Program-made: the position numbers and the translations under genes
NCBI GenBank assembly: GCA_946055365.1
Contig: CAMGFM010000013.1
Span: 1 to 14,602, forward strand
Direction: 5' to 3'
Length of the DNA: 14,602 nucleotides
Source: an uncultured Prevotella sp.
GTDB lineage: Bacteria > Bacteroidota > Bacteroidia > Bacteroidales > Bacteroidaceae
Part shown: piece after piece, positions 6,182-12,830 of the stretch
Layout: the number at the start of each line of letters is the position of its first letter
Position numbering within the stretch: position 1 is the first letter of the stretch
Notes under the pieces: model-generated
Told to the model about the DNA's origin: nothing
Database searches by the model: none
Seen by the model: only the letters and a program-made list of their open reading frames with translations

Positions 6182-6657
6182 TGACACGCAGACAAGGCTC
6201 ATGGCAGATGCCCACACTCAACACCTCATCGCTGCCCGACCTGATATTCACGGTGCTGTTCTTCTTCATGGTGGCGACCCACATGCGCAAGGTGACGCTG
6301 AAAGTGAAATATCAGGTGCCGCAAGGCACGCAACTCACGAGGCTCGTCAACAAGTCGGCCACATCCTATGTGTGCATAGGCACCGCCGAATATATGCAAG
6401 ACAAGAGACATGTGTATGAGCAGGATGGCTATAGCATACAGTTCAACGACATGATGGTGGCTCCAGAGAACATCACAAGGCTGGCAGCAAGCGAAAAGGC
6501 GGCCATGCACGAAGATGACGAGGAACGCTACACGATAATGCTCAAGGCCGACAAGACCGTAAAGATGGCACTTATAAACAAGGTGAAGACCTGCGTCAGG
6601 GAGGCAGGGGTAAAAAACATAGGTTATTCGGCAAACAGAGAGGTGAAGAATGATTGA
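6178..6657 (+). CDS. exbD: ExbD/TolR-type biopolymer transport protein (second copy)
   Basis: Second ExbD-like protein, 159 residues from ATG 6178, which overlaps the previous stop by four bases (ATGA); the adjacent ATG 6181 is an equally good start. The layout is like the first copy: SLPDLIFTVLFFFMVATHM (18-36) is the transmembrane helix with the conserved Asp21. The periplasmic domain (about 37-159) has RYTIMLKADKTVKMALINKVKTCVREAGVKNIGY near the end. The two copies share little sequence outside the helix, suggesting a heteromeric ExbD pair rather than a recent duplication (inference). Two distinct ExbD genes beside one ExbB is a common Bacteroidetes arrangement. Confidence 0.92.
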   Translation: MMTRRQGSWQMPTLNTSSLPDLIFTVLFFFMVATHMRKVTLKVKYQVPQGTQLTRLVNKSATSYVCIGTAEYMQDKRHVYEQDGYSIQFNDMMVAPENITRLAASEKAAMHEDDEERYTIMLKADKTVKMALINKVKTCVREAGVKNIGYSANREVKND

Positions 6658-6662
6658 ATGAG

Positions 6663-6895
6663 AGTTTGTCAATTGTTGAATCTCTAATGAGGAATGAGGA
6701 ATTGGGATGCCAAAGAGGCTCTTGGAGAATATATGGTGACTATAGGAGAACACAAAGTGGCTCTTTACTTGACACAAAGTGGCACTTGGAGAATACAAAG
6801 TGGCACTTTACAGACCCAAAAGTGGCACTTGGATTACCACAAATCCCCATTCCTCATTCCTCCCTCCTAATTCCTGATTCAACAATTGATAAACT
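6663..6895. repeat. 233-bp inverted-repeat element enclosing array B
   Basis: The left arm 6663-6682 (AGTTTGTCAATTGTTGAATC) matches the reverse complement of 6876-6895 at 19 of 20 bases. Inside it, 6691-6708 matches the reverse complement of 6843-6860 at 17 of 18 bases (GGAATGAGGAATTGGGAT). The 134-base loop between 6709 and 6842 is filled with the repeat array. It has no transposase and is MITE-like in shape. The right arm stops 23 bases before the ATG of the downstream transferase, so read-through RNA from the exbD genes could fold into a long stem just before that start. Confidence 0.85.
6712..6831. repeat. Array B: 21-22-bp-period AAAGTGGCWCTTT repeats
   Basis: Cores start at 6712 (AAAGAGGCTCTTG), 6733 (degenerate), 6754 (AAAGTGGCTCTTT), 6776 (AAAGTGGCACTTG), 6797 (AAAGTGGCACTTT) and 6819 (AAAGTGGCACTTG), with steps of 21, 21, 22, 21 and 22 bases. 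Spacers GAGAATAT, GAGAACAC and GAGAATAC recur and are specific to this array. The 6797 core is a perfect 6-1-6 palindrome. An 82-codon frame (6654-6902) runs through the array but merely translates the repeats. Confidence 0.9.
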
Positions 6896-6918
6896 TTTCT
6901 AATTCGTTAATTGACAAA

Positions 6919-8658
6919 ATGAAAACGCATAAGACACTCGACCTGTCGGCAATGGCCGCCTATGTCATCATGATGATGAGCGTGGAACTGATGCATATTG
7001 AAGTGAAACAATGGTGGGAGCCGCTCGTGTCGGTACCGTTCAACACTATGTTCTACGCAACGCTCGCATGGCTGCTGTGCGCCACGGCCTCATGCCTGCC
7101 ACGTGCGGCGGCACGCCTGCTCCACGCCGCCGCCCATCTCGCCGCGGGCCTCTATGCCGTGTCGTCGGCATTTCTCGGCGTGATGTTTCACCGCCGTTGG
7201 GATGCCTTCACCATGCAGTTTCTTCACGAGACCAACCGCAGGGAAGCGTCAGAGTTCATGCGCGACTATATCTTCGACTGGCACACGGCGGCAATAGTGC
7301 TGTGCGCCCTGCTGCTCATAGCCGCCGAGCGCGCCGCGTCACGCCGCCCCGAGACACACACGCCCTTCTTGCCACAACACACAGCCATGCGCACGGCCGC
7401 AGTGACGCTCATGGCAGTCATGCTGTCGCACACACTGCTCTTCAGCACCGACTGCCAGCGCAACTACCGATGGGCCGACAGGCTCAGAAGCCCTCTCAAG
7501 CGCAACGCCGCATGGCACACCTGGCAGTCGGTGCTGCTCTACGGAGAGTCGCGCGGCGAGTTTGACCGTTGCGCCGCCACCCTCGCGCGCTACAACGAGC
7601 GGCCGCAATGCAACGACGGCGATAACACCGACATGGTCATCATCATAGGCGAGTCGTTCAACCGCCACATGTCAAGCCTCTACGGCTACCCCCTTGACAC
7701 CAACCCGAGGCTTGCGGCACGGGCGGCGCGCGCCACACGCCAGGGCGAGGGCGGTCTGTGGCTGTTCAACAACGTGTCGGCATCGGACAACGGCACCACG
7801 CAAAATTTCAAATACTTCCTCTCCATGGCGTCGGTCAACGACACAGTGGCATGGTGTGACAAGCCGCTCCTGCCTGCCGTCATGAAGAGCTGCGGATATA
7901 ACATCATCTATTACAGCAACCAATTTGTGCGCGAGGAGACGCTCGGACGCTGGGACGCGTCAATGGGTTTCATCAACCTGCCTGCCATAGAACGCCACAT
8001 CATAGACCACCGCAACAACCGCAAGTATCGCTATGACATGGACCTCGTGAGAGACTATGCCGCCCGACGCCGCTCCCTCGAGACACAAGGGCGCAACCTC
8101 TGCCTGTTCTCGCTCTACGGACAACACCACAACGCACAGGAACGATACCCCGAGAGCATGGCTGCCTATGGCACAAGCGACATCAAGGACGGACAAGGCG
8201 ACACCATGGACGGCCTGAGCGAGGCACAGAGGCAAGACATAGCCCACTATCTCAACGCCACGCTCTATAACGACCTCGTGACAGACAGCATCATCAGCAT
8301 GTTTGACAGCCGCAGCACGATAATAATATACTTTGCCGACCACGGCGAGGAGATACACAACTGGCGCGACCGCTACGGACGCTCTGACCTGAGCCACGAC
8401 AGCCGCAAAGCCATGCCCCAACAGCTTGACGTGCCGTTCATGATATACCTCACCGCCGAATATCGCCGCCTGCACCCCGACACTGAGGAGAGGATTGCGT
8501 CAGCCACGGGGCGCAGGTTCATGACCGACGACCTGCCACACGTGGTGTGCGACCTGCTCGGCATAAGGACAGTGTATTATAACCCGCGGCTCAGCCTCAT
8601 CAATGCCGCCTATGACGAGCCTAAGAGGCTAAGGCTGCAAAACGGAATGACCTACTGA
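6919..8658 (+). CDS. Membrane phosphoethanolamine transferase-like enzyme (sulfatase fold)
   Basis: Predicted inner-membrane enzyme of the EptA/CptA type, transferring phosphoethanolamine from phosphatidylethanolamine to lipid A or another glycolipid on the periplasmic face. The 579-residue product has about five N-terminal transmembrane helices (near 10-27, 40-60, 65-90, 122-138 and 157-176). A periplasmic sulfatase/alkaline-phosphatase-fold domain follows from about 236, with MVIIIGESFNRHMSSLYGYPLDTNP (239-263), FSLYGQHH (397-404) and the metal-binding FADHGEEIH (472-480; Asp474, His475). The position of the catalytic Thr of Neisseria EptA appears to be Ser246. ATG 6919 is chosen because the longer TTG start at 6886 would begin inside the inverted-repeat arm. 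It ends 16 bases from the convergent dnaX. The acceptor substrate is unknown; such enzymes can lower sensitivity to cationic peptides. Confidence 0.88.
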   Translation: MKTHKTLDLSAMAAYVIMMMSVELMHIEVKQWWEPLVSVPFNTMFYATLAWLLCATASCLPRAAARLLHAAAHLAAGLYAVSSAFLGVMFHRRWDAFTMQFLHETNRREASEFMRDYIFDWHTAAIVLCALLLIAAERAASRRPETHTPFLPQHTAMRTAAVTLMAVMLSHTLLFSTDCQRNYRWADRLRSPLKRNAAWHTWQSVLLYGESRGEFDRCAATLARYNERPQCNDGDNTDMVIIIGESFNRHMSSLYGYPLDTNPRLAARAARATRQGEGGLWLFNNVSASDNGTTQNFKYFLSMASVNDTVAWCDKPLLPAVMKSCGYNIIYYSNQFVREETLGRWDASMGFINLPAIERHIIDHRNNRKYRYDMDLVRDYAARRRSLETQGRNLCLFSLYGQHHNAQERYPESMAAYGTSDIKDGQGDTMDGLSEAQRQDIAHYLNATLYNDLVTDSIISMFDSRSTIIIYFADHGEEIHNWRDRYGRSDLSHDSRKAMPQQLDVPFMIYLTAEYRRLHPDTEERIASATGRRFMTDDLPHVVCDLLGIRTVYYNPRLSLINAAYDEPKRLRLQNGMTY

Positions 8659-8674
8659 CACCGGCACGGCACGC

Positions 8675-10504
8675 TCACACAATCTCCAGACCGAGCTGCT
8701 TGATAAACTCCCTCGCCTCGCTCTTCTGCATGACGCGGTCAAAGACCTCTTTCTTGGTGAGCTTTCTGCCCATCTCCTCCACCTCGGCAAGGCGAAAGGT
8801 CACGGTCAGCTGTCCGTTGTGCAGCCCCCGTGCCAGCGTGGAGCGTATGCGGCCACGTATGCCGTTGACTTGGTCGAGCAGCATCTGGTTGTCCACGCTC
8901 ACCTCTATGGCAGGAAAATCGGCAATCTTCGGCGACATGTTTTTCATGCGTGCCGCAAGAGCGCGCATCTGCGTTGGCATACGGTTGCACATGGAGTGCC
9001 ATTGAAACAGAAGGTCATCAACAGTAAAGTCAGAGTTTTCTTCCTTGTTGGTCACCTCCTCCTCCACGCGGCTCTCCTTGCGCTCGCCGTTCATGAGCTT
9101 GTCAAATGTCACACCCAGACTGCCCAGCTTGAGCATGGGTCTCGCCGTCACGCCGCCTGTAGGGGCAGCATCGGGCGTGACGCGAGCCACCTCTGTCCGC
9201 ACGGAGGTCTCCGTGCGAGCCGCCCGTGAGGCCGTGCTTTCAGCGGAGACAGCCGCGCCCCCGACACCCACCGCCACAGTGGCGGCATCAGGGGCAGAGT
9301 CCGGCGCAGCCACCTGCGGAGCCACGTTGTCCCGGACATTATTAATGAGTCTGAACAGGATTTTCAATCTCTTGGGCTTGCGCCCCGCGCCGTCGGCAGA
9401 AGCCGTGTCGGGCTGCGTCAACTGCGCCACCTGTATGAGCGTCAGCTCCACAAGCAGCCTTTTGTTTGAACTCTGCCTGTAGCTGAGGTCACATTTGTTG
9501 AGCAGAGACAGCGTGTTGTAGAGGAAAGACGCGTTGCAGCGTCTCGCCTGCTCCACATACCTCTCCCTCTGCCGCTGTCCGGTCTCAAGAAGCCTCACCG
9601 TCTGCTCGTCCTTTGCCATCATCACGTTGCGCACGTGCGCCGCAAGCCCCCCGATGATGTTGTCGCCGCTAAACCCGCGCGCCGTCACCGAGTCGACAAG
9701 CAGCATCAGCTCCGCCACCTTGTTGGCAAGGGCCATGTCAACGATGCTGAAATAAGTGTCAGTGTCAAGCACGTTAAGGTCTTCGGCCACTTTGGCATAG
9801 GTGATGTTGCCGTTGCAGTAGCCTGCCGCCTGGTCAAAGAGCGAGAGAGCGTCACGCATACCTCCGTCAGCCTTTTCCGCCAAGAGTGCGAGAGCCTCCT
9901 CCTCGCAGGCTATGCCCTCTCTCTGCGCCACGTCGCGCAGGTGTCCCACGATGCCGTCCACCGTCATGCGCTCAAAGTCATACACCTGACAACGGGAGAG
10001 GATGGTGGGCAATATCTTGTGCTTCTCGGTGGTGGCGAGTATGAATATCACGTGGGCTGGCGGCTCCTCCAGGGTCTTGAGAAAGGCGTTGAAGGCCGCC
10101 AATGAGAGCATATGCACCTCGTCGATGATAAACACCTTGTACTTGCCCACCTGCGGCGGTATGCGTGTCTGCTCCATGAGCGACTTGATATGCTCCACCG
10201 AGTTGTTGCTGGCGGCATCCAGCTCAAACACGTTGTATGAACGCTGCTCCTCAAACGCCTTGCAGCTCTCGCATTGTCCGCACGCCTCGCCGTCAGGAGT
10301 GAGACTCATGCAGTTGATGACCTTTGCGAAGATGCGCGCACAAGTGGTCTTGCCCACCCCACGCGGACCGCAGAAGAGGTAGGCATGGGCGAGCTTGCCG
10401 CTCCTCACCGCATTCTTGAGCGTAGTGGTGAGCGTGGGCTGTCCCACGACCGCCGCAAAGGAGGCAGGGCGGTATTTGCGTGCCGAAACGATATAGTCTT
10501 CCAT
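8675..10504 (-). CDS. dnaX: DNA polymerase III subunit gamma/tau
   Basis: Clamp-loader ATPase subunit of the replicative polymerase, 609 residues from ATG 10504. AAA+ features: Walker A GPRGVGKTT (46-54); zinc-binding cysteines 65, 75, 78 and 81; Walker B FIIDEVH (125-131); sensor 1 LATTE (156-160); arginine finger SRC (170-172); sensor 2 GGMRDALS (214-221). A low-complexity Ala/Thr/Pro linker (about 385-455) separates this from a C-terminal, tau-like region ending QLGLEIV. I saw no A6G-type slippery run in the gene, so an E. coli-style programmed frameshift giving gamma is not supported. A further in-frame ATG at 10552 would add 16 residues (MTHVTGLS...) that are not family-like; MEDYIVSARKYRP is the typical N-terminus. 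Confidence 0.96.
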   Translation of the reverse strand: MEDYIVSARKYRPASFAAVVGQPTLTTTLKNAVRSGKLAHAYLFCGPRGVGKTTCARIFAKVINCMSLTPDGEACGQCESCKAFEEQRSYNVFELDAASNNSVEHIKSLMEQTRIPPQVGKYKVFIIDEVHMLSLAAFNAFLKTLEEPPAHVIFILATTEKHKILPTILSRCQVYDFERMTVDGIVGHLRDVAQREGIACEEEALALLAEKADGGMRDALSLFDQAAGYCNGNITYAKVAEDLNVLDTDTYFSIVDMALANKVAELMLLVDSVTARGFSGDNIIGGLAAHVRNVMMAKDEQTVRLLETGQRQRERYVEQARRCNASFLYNTLSLLNKCDLSYRQSSNKRLLVELTLIQVAQLTQPDTASADGAGRKPKRLKILFRLINNVRDNVAPQVAAPDSAPDAATVAVGVGGAAVSAESTASRAARTETSVRTEVARVTPDAAPTGGVTARPMLKLGSLGVTFDKLMNGERKESRVEEEVTNKEENSDFTVDDLLFQWHSMCNRMPTQMRALAARMKNMSPKIADFPAIEVSVDNQMLLDQVNGIRGRIRSTLARGLHNGQLTVTFRLAEVEEMGRKLTKKEVFDRVMQKSEAREFIKQLGLEIV

Positions 10505-10533
10505 GCTGTCTTTAATAGGTTTGTTGTGAGAAA

Positions 10534-10558
10534 GGCCCGTCACATGTGTCACGGGGCC
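10534..10558 (-). promoter_or_regulatory. GC-rich hairpin in the dnaX leader
   Basis: On the plus strand GGCCCGT (10534-10540) and ACGGGGCC (10551-10558) pair with one bulged G around a ten-base loop containing the palindrome CACATGTG. In the dnaX-sense direction the stem is followed by TTTCT and lies 30 bases before the start codon. It could act as an attenuator-like or protein-binding leader structure (inference); the T tract is weak. Confidence 0.4.
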
Positions 10559-10572
10559 ATGTCTTTAAAATG

Positions 10573-10580
10573 CAAAATTA
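10573..10580 (-). promoter_or_regulatory. Likely -7 promoter box of dnaX (TAATTTTG)
   Basis: Read on the minus strand, TAATTTTG matches the Bacteroidetes -7 consensus TAnnTTTG, about 70 bases upstream of the dnaX start. I do not see a clear TTTG -33 box 19-21 bases further upstream, so the assignment rests on the -7 box alone. Confidence 0.5.
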
Positions 10581-10749
10581 CATTTTTCTGCCCACATAAC
10601 GCCACTTGCGCCCTCTCATTTTAGCCGTTTTTCATAAAAAAAGACGCACGCCACGACACTCCATATAGACGACCCTGCACCGCCACCGCACACCCTAACC
10701 ATGCACAAGAGGCACGCGGCGGTCATGAATGTGGACGCACGGCGGCGAA

Positions 10750-10850
10750 AAAAAATTGCTTTCGGAATGACAAAGTGACACTTTTCACTCACGAAAGAGC
10801 CGTTTTTCACTCACAAAAGAGCCACTTTTGCCTGCGAAAAGTGCCGCTTT
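10750..10850. repeat. Array C: 22-bp-period AAAGWGSCRCTTT repeats
   Basis: Cores at 10772 (AAAGTGACACTTT, a perfect 6-1-6 palindrome), 10794 (AAAGAGCCGTTTT), 10816 (AAAGAGCCACTTT, identical to the array A core at 3218) and 10838 (AAAGTGCCGCTTT) start exactly 22 bases apart. A degenerate core (AAAAAATTGCTTT) lies another 22 bases upstream at 10750. Spacers TCACTCACG and TCACTCACA are specific to this array. The array sits between two divergent promoters, over 145 bases from either. Confidence 0.88.
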
Positions 10851-10878
10851 TGCATTGCGCCAGAAACACTCGCCACAC

Positions 10879-10899
10879 GAGAGGCGCGTCACGCCTCTC
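10879..10899. other. GC-rich intergenic hairpin
   Basis: GAGAGGCG (10879-10886) and CGCCTCTC (10892-10899) form a perfect 8-bp stem with a five-base loop, about 30 bases to the right of array C. No T tract follows on either strand, so it is not a typical intrinsic terminator. Role unknown. Confidence 0.55.
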
Positions 10900-10996
10900 T
10901 CGGCAAGCCGCCATGCGACCCTCATCCACGACACACACAAACGTTTAATAATCAAAAAAAAGGCGGTCATGATGGAGAAATGTGAAATAAAAATAG

Positions 10997-11004
10997 TAAG
11001 TTTG
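10997..11004 (+). promoter_or_regulatory. Likely -7 box upstream of the FtsB-like gene (TAAGTTTG)
   Basis: TAAGTTTG is a full match to the Bacteroidetes -7 box TAnnTTTG and lies 21 bases before ATG 11026. It favours that start over upstream in-frame ATGs at 10969 and 10972, which would be upstream of the box. A good -33 TTTG is not visible. Confidence 0.5.
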
Positions 11005-11025
11005 CATCCTAAAATCAACTTTAAG

Positions 11026-11358
11026 ATGACACGCATCAGACTGTTTCTTGACCAGCTCATCCACTACAAATATCACATCACCGTGTGTCTGGGACTGACG
11101 CTCGTGGGCTTTGCCGACGAGTATAGCTTCATGAACCGCCTCAAGCTCGACATGCAGATAAGCGAGATGGAAGAGGAGATAGAGCGTTACAGCGCACAGA
11201 ACGAAAAGGACATCAAGGTGCTGCAAGAGCTGCGTCACAACCCCGCCGCATACGAGAAGATTGCGAGGGAGAGATATTTCATGAAAACCGAGGACGAAGA
11301 CATCTTCGTGCTCAGCGACGACAAAAAGACAACGACAAAGGATGAGACAGATGAATAG
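11026..11358 (+). CDS. FtsB/DivIC-like septum formation initiator protein
   Basis: Small bitopic cell-division protein expected to join FtsL- and FtsQ-type partners at the division site. The 110-residue product has a short cytoplasmic N-terminus (MTRIRLFLDQLIHYKY), one transmembrane helix (about 15-31), a coiled coil with heptad-like spacing (about 36-70, MNRLKLDMQISEMEEEIERYSAQNEKDIKVLQEL), and the family ending HNPAAYEKIARERYFMKTEDEDIFVL (71-96). A charged tail follows. ATG 11026 gives the size and N-terminus typical of Bacteroidetes homologues; the frame is open back to 10828, but that part crosses intergenic repeats and lies upstream of the likely promoter. The downstream gene overlaps its end. 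Confidence 0.9.
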   Translation: MTRIRLFLDQLIHYKYHITVCLGLTLVGFADEYSFMNRLKLDMQISEMEEEIERYSAQNEKDIKVLQELRHNPAAYEKIARERYFMKTEDEDIFVLSDDKKTTTKDETDE

Positions 11359-11791
11359 ACTACACAGCGCGCTCTTCTTCACCGGAGGAGTGCTGATGGT
11401 GGCTGGCGCAGGATGCTATGCCATGCTCGCCATGCAGGACGTGGCATGTTGGGTGTATCTCGCAGGCGCATTGCTGTTTGCCACCATGCAGGCAAGCGAG
11501 ACCTATGACGGCAGAAACGACACCATAAAGCGACTGAAGAAAATCATGAACCTCGCCGACATCCTCTTTGTGTTTGCAGGCCTGCTCATGGTAGAAAACA
11601 CTTACCGACTGCTGCTCGACTCTCTCAGCTATGCCACCTACATCGACATGGTCTACAACAAATGGGTGTTGCTGATGCTTGTGGCCGCCATGCTCGAGAC
11701 ATACACCGTGCACAGAATATCTGTCGAGCTGGCAAAGGAAGAAGCGGCAGAAAAAACTCACGAGGACACGCCGCCGACCGCTGACTGCTGA
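11351..11791 (+). CDS. Small four-helix membrane protein downstream of ftsB-like gene
   Basis: No named family recognised. The product is 146 residues from ATG 11351, overlapping the previous stop by eight bases (ATGAATAG); ATG 11342 is a possible alternative adding three residues. Four hydrophobic segments lie near 5-26, 31-49, 66-84 and 102-120, with a basic loop RNDTIKRLKKIMN between the second and third. The charged C-terminal tail is probably cytoplasmic. The overlap implies translational coupling with the FtsB-like gene. From memory, similar small membrane proteins follow this gene in other Bacteroidales, but a role in division is only a context inference. Confidence 0.8.
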   Translation: MNRLHSALFFTGGVLMVAGAGCYAMLAMQDVACWVYLAGALLFATMQASETYDGRNDTIKRLKKIMNLADILFVFAGLLMVENTYRLLLDSLSYATYIDMVYNKWVLLMLVAAMLETYTVHRISVELAKEEAAEKTHEDTPPTADC

Positions 11792-11885
11792 CACAGAGAA
11801 AGGACCGTGATATAAAAAAATGCTAAATAAGAATAATCATCTTTTAAATGGGGCTTAAAAACACACCGTTATGCAATATAGTCAC

Positions 11886-11893
11886 TACCTTTG
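11886..11893 (+). promoter_or_regulatory. Likely -7 promoter box of the lipoprotein-pyrC operon (TACCTTTG)
   Basis: TACCTTTG fits the Bacteroidetes -7 consensus and is identical to the box assigned to the Lrp-family gene. It implies a leader of roughly 95 bases before ATG 11992. The upstream DNA (11813-11860) is AT-rich, but no convincing TTTG -33 box is seen at the expected distance. Confidence 0.5.
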
Positions 11894-11991
11894 CGTAGGG
11901 CTTGCCTATCGCCATGTACACCGCCGTGACAGCCAATAAGGCATGACAAAGGAAGCGGATTATTCGGTAAACAGCAAAAAGACAGAAAACC

Positions 11992-12798
11992 ATGCACAAA
12001 ATAGTAACAGTATTGCTATCAATTCTTGCACTTGCATCGTGCGCCAACCAATATACCATAGAAGGAACGTCCAACGTATCAACGCTCGACGGACGTATGC
12101 TCTATCTGAAAGTGCTAAAAAACAACGAGTTCAAAACCATCGACTCGTGTGACGTGCTGCACGGACAGTTCAGGTTTAACGGCATCTTTGACACCATTTG
12201 CATCGCAAGCATATTCATGGACGAGGAGAGCGTGCTGCCGCTCGTGCTGGAGAAAGGAAATATAAACATCAAGATTGACGACACGCAACAGACTGTCAGC
12301 GGCACGCCCATGAACGACGAGCTGTTTGCCTTTTTCAACAAATACAGCCAACTCAAAAATCAGGAGGCAGAGCTTATACACACCCATGACAGAGCCATCA
12401 TGGACGGCGGAGACATGGAGACCGTGACAAAGGAGCTTGCAGCCGAGGCACAGCGCATAGCCGTGGAGGAGGACAGGCTCGTGACATCGTTTGTGACCGA
12501 CAATTTTGACAACATACTGGGCCCGGGCGTGTTCCTGATGGTGACCATCGACTATATACACCCACAGCTGACTCCTTGGATAGAGGACATCATGAGCAAG
12601 GCTACGGACAAATTCAAGAACGACCCATACGTCAAGGACTACTATCAAAAGGCTCAGGAAAACCAGGAGATAATGAACGGTCTCAGGGAAAACGGACAGG
12701 CTGTCACACCGCCGGCCGCACCTAATGGCAACGTGGCTGCCCCGCAAGGCGAAGAAGACGGCGACGCAGGCAATACCGACGCTGACAGAAAAGAATAA
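11992..12798 (+). CDS. Lipoprotein with DUF4369-like N-terminal domain
   Basis: The 268-residue product begins with a lipoprotein signal peptide (MHKIVTVLLSILALASC): the lipobox is LASC with Cys17 as the lipidation site. Residues about 20-105 (YTIEGTSNVSTLDGRMLYLKVL ... IDSCDVLHGQFRFNG ... LVLEKGNINIKID) look like the beta-rich DUF4369 domain that in Bacteroidetes usually precedes a TlpA/thioredoxin domain. Here no CxxC thioredoxin domain follows. Instead there is a charged, helical middle (about 110-230) and a Pro/Ala/Gly/Asp-rich, probably disordered tail (230-268). Residues after Cys17 (ANQY) lack the acidic run associated with surface-exported Bacteroidetes lipoproteins, so a periplasmic location is more likely (inference). 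Function unknown; pyrC starts 32 bases downstream. Confidence 0.85.
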   Translation: MHKIVTVLLSILALASCANQYTIEGTSNVSTLDGRMLYLKVLKNNEFKTIDSCDVLHGQFRFNGIFDTICIASIFMDEESVLPLVLEKGNINIKIDDTQQTVSGTPMNDELFAFFNKYSQLKNQEAELIHTHDRAIMDGGDMETVTKELAAEAQRIAVEEDRLVTSFVTDNFDNILGPGVFLMVTIDYIHPQLTPWIEDIMSKATDKFKNDPYVKDYYQKAQENQEIMNGLRENGQAVTPPAAPNGNVAAPQGEEDGDAGNTDADRKE

Positions 12799-12830
12799 AC
12801 GCACACACCATAACACCATATCTCACCACA

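Larger units (their letters stand above)
10505..11025. other. Divergent intergenic region dnaX / ftsB-like, no gene
   Basis: 521 bases between the starts of dnaX (-) and the FtsB-like gene (+). It holds a likely dnaX -7 box, a GC-rich leader hairpin, repeat array C (10750-10850), a GC-rich hairpin (10879-10899) and the -7 box of the rightward gene. Open frames on both strands across 10616-11060 have no recognisable protein features and mostly translate the repeats. Confidence 0.7.

Noticed and set aside
6654..6902. 82-residue frame across array B containing TKWHLENTKWHF
   Set aside because: It is a translation of the repeat units and the inverted-repeat arms, with no start context and no domain; the non-coding element explains it.
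8675..10504. Programmed frameshift in dnaX producing a gamma form
   Set aside because: No A6G or similar slippery heptamer is visible on the coding strand, and the full-length frame is intact.
10785..11060. 91-codon minus-strand frame ending in repeat-derived sequence
   Set aside because: It overlaps the start and promoter of the FtsB-like gene antisense, and its C-terminus is translated array C; no protein family features.
12115..12819. 234-codon minus-strand frame opposite the lipoprotein gene
   Set aside because: The plus strand has a signal peptide, lipobox and DUF4369-like pattern; the antisense frame has no recognisable features.
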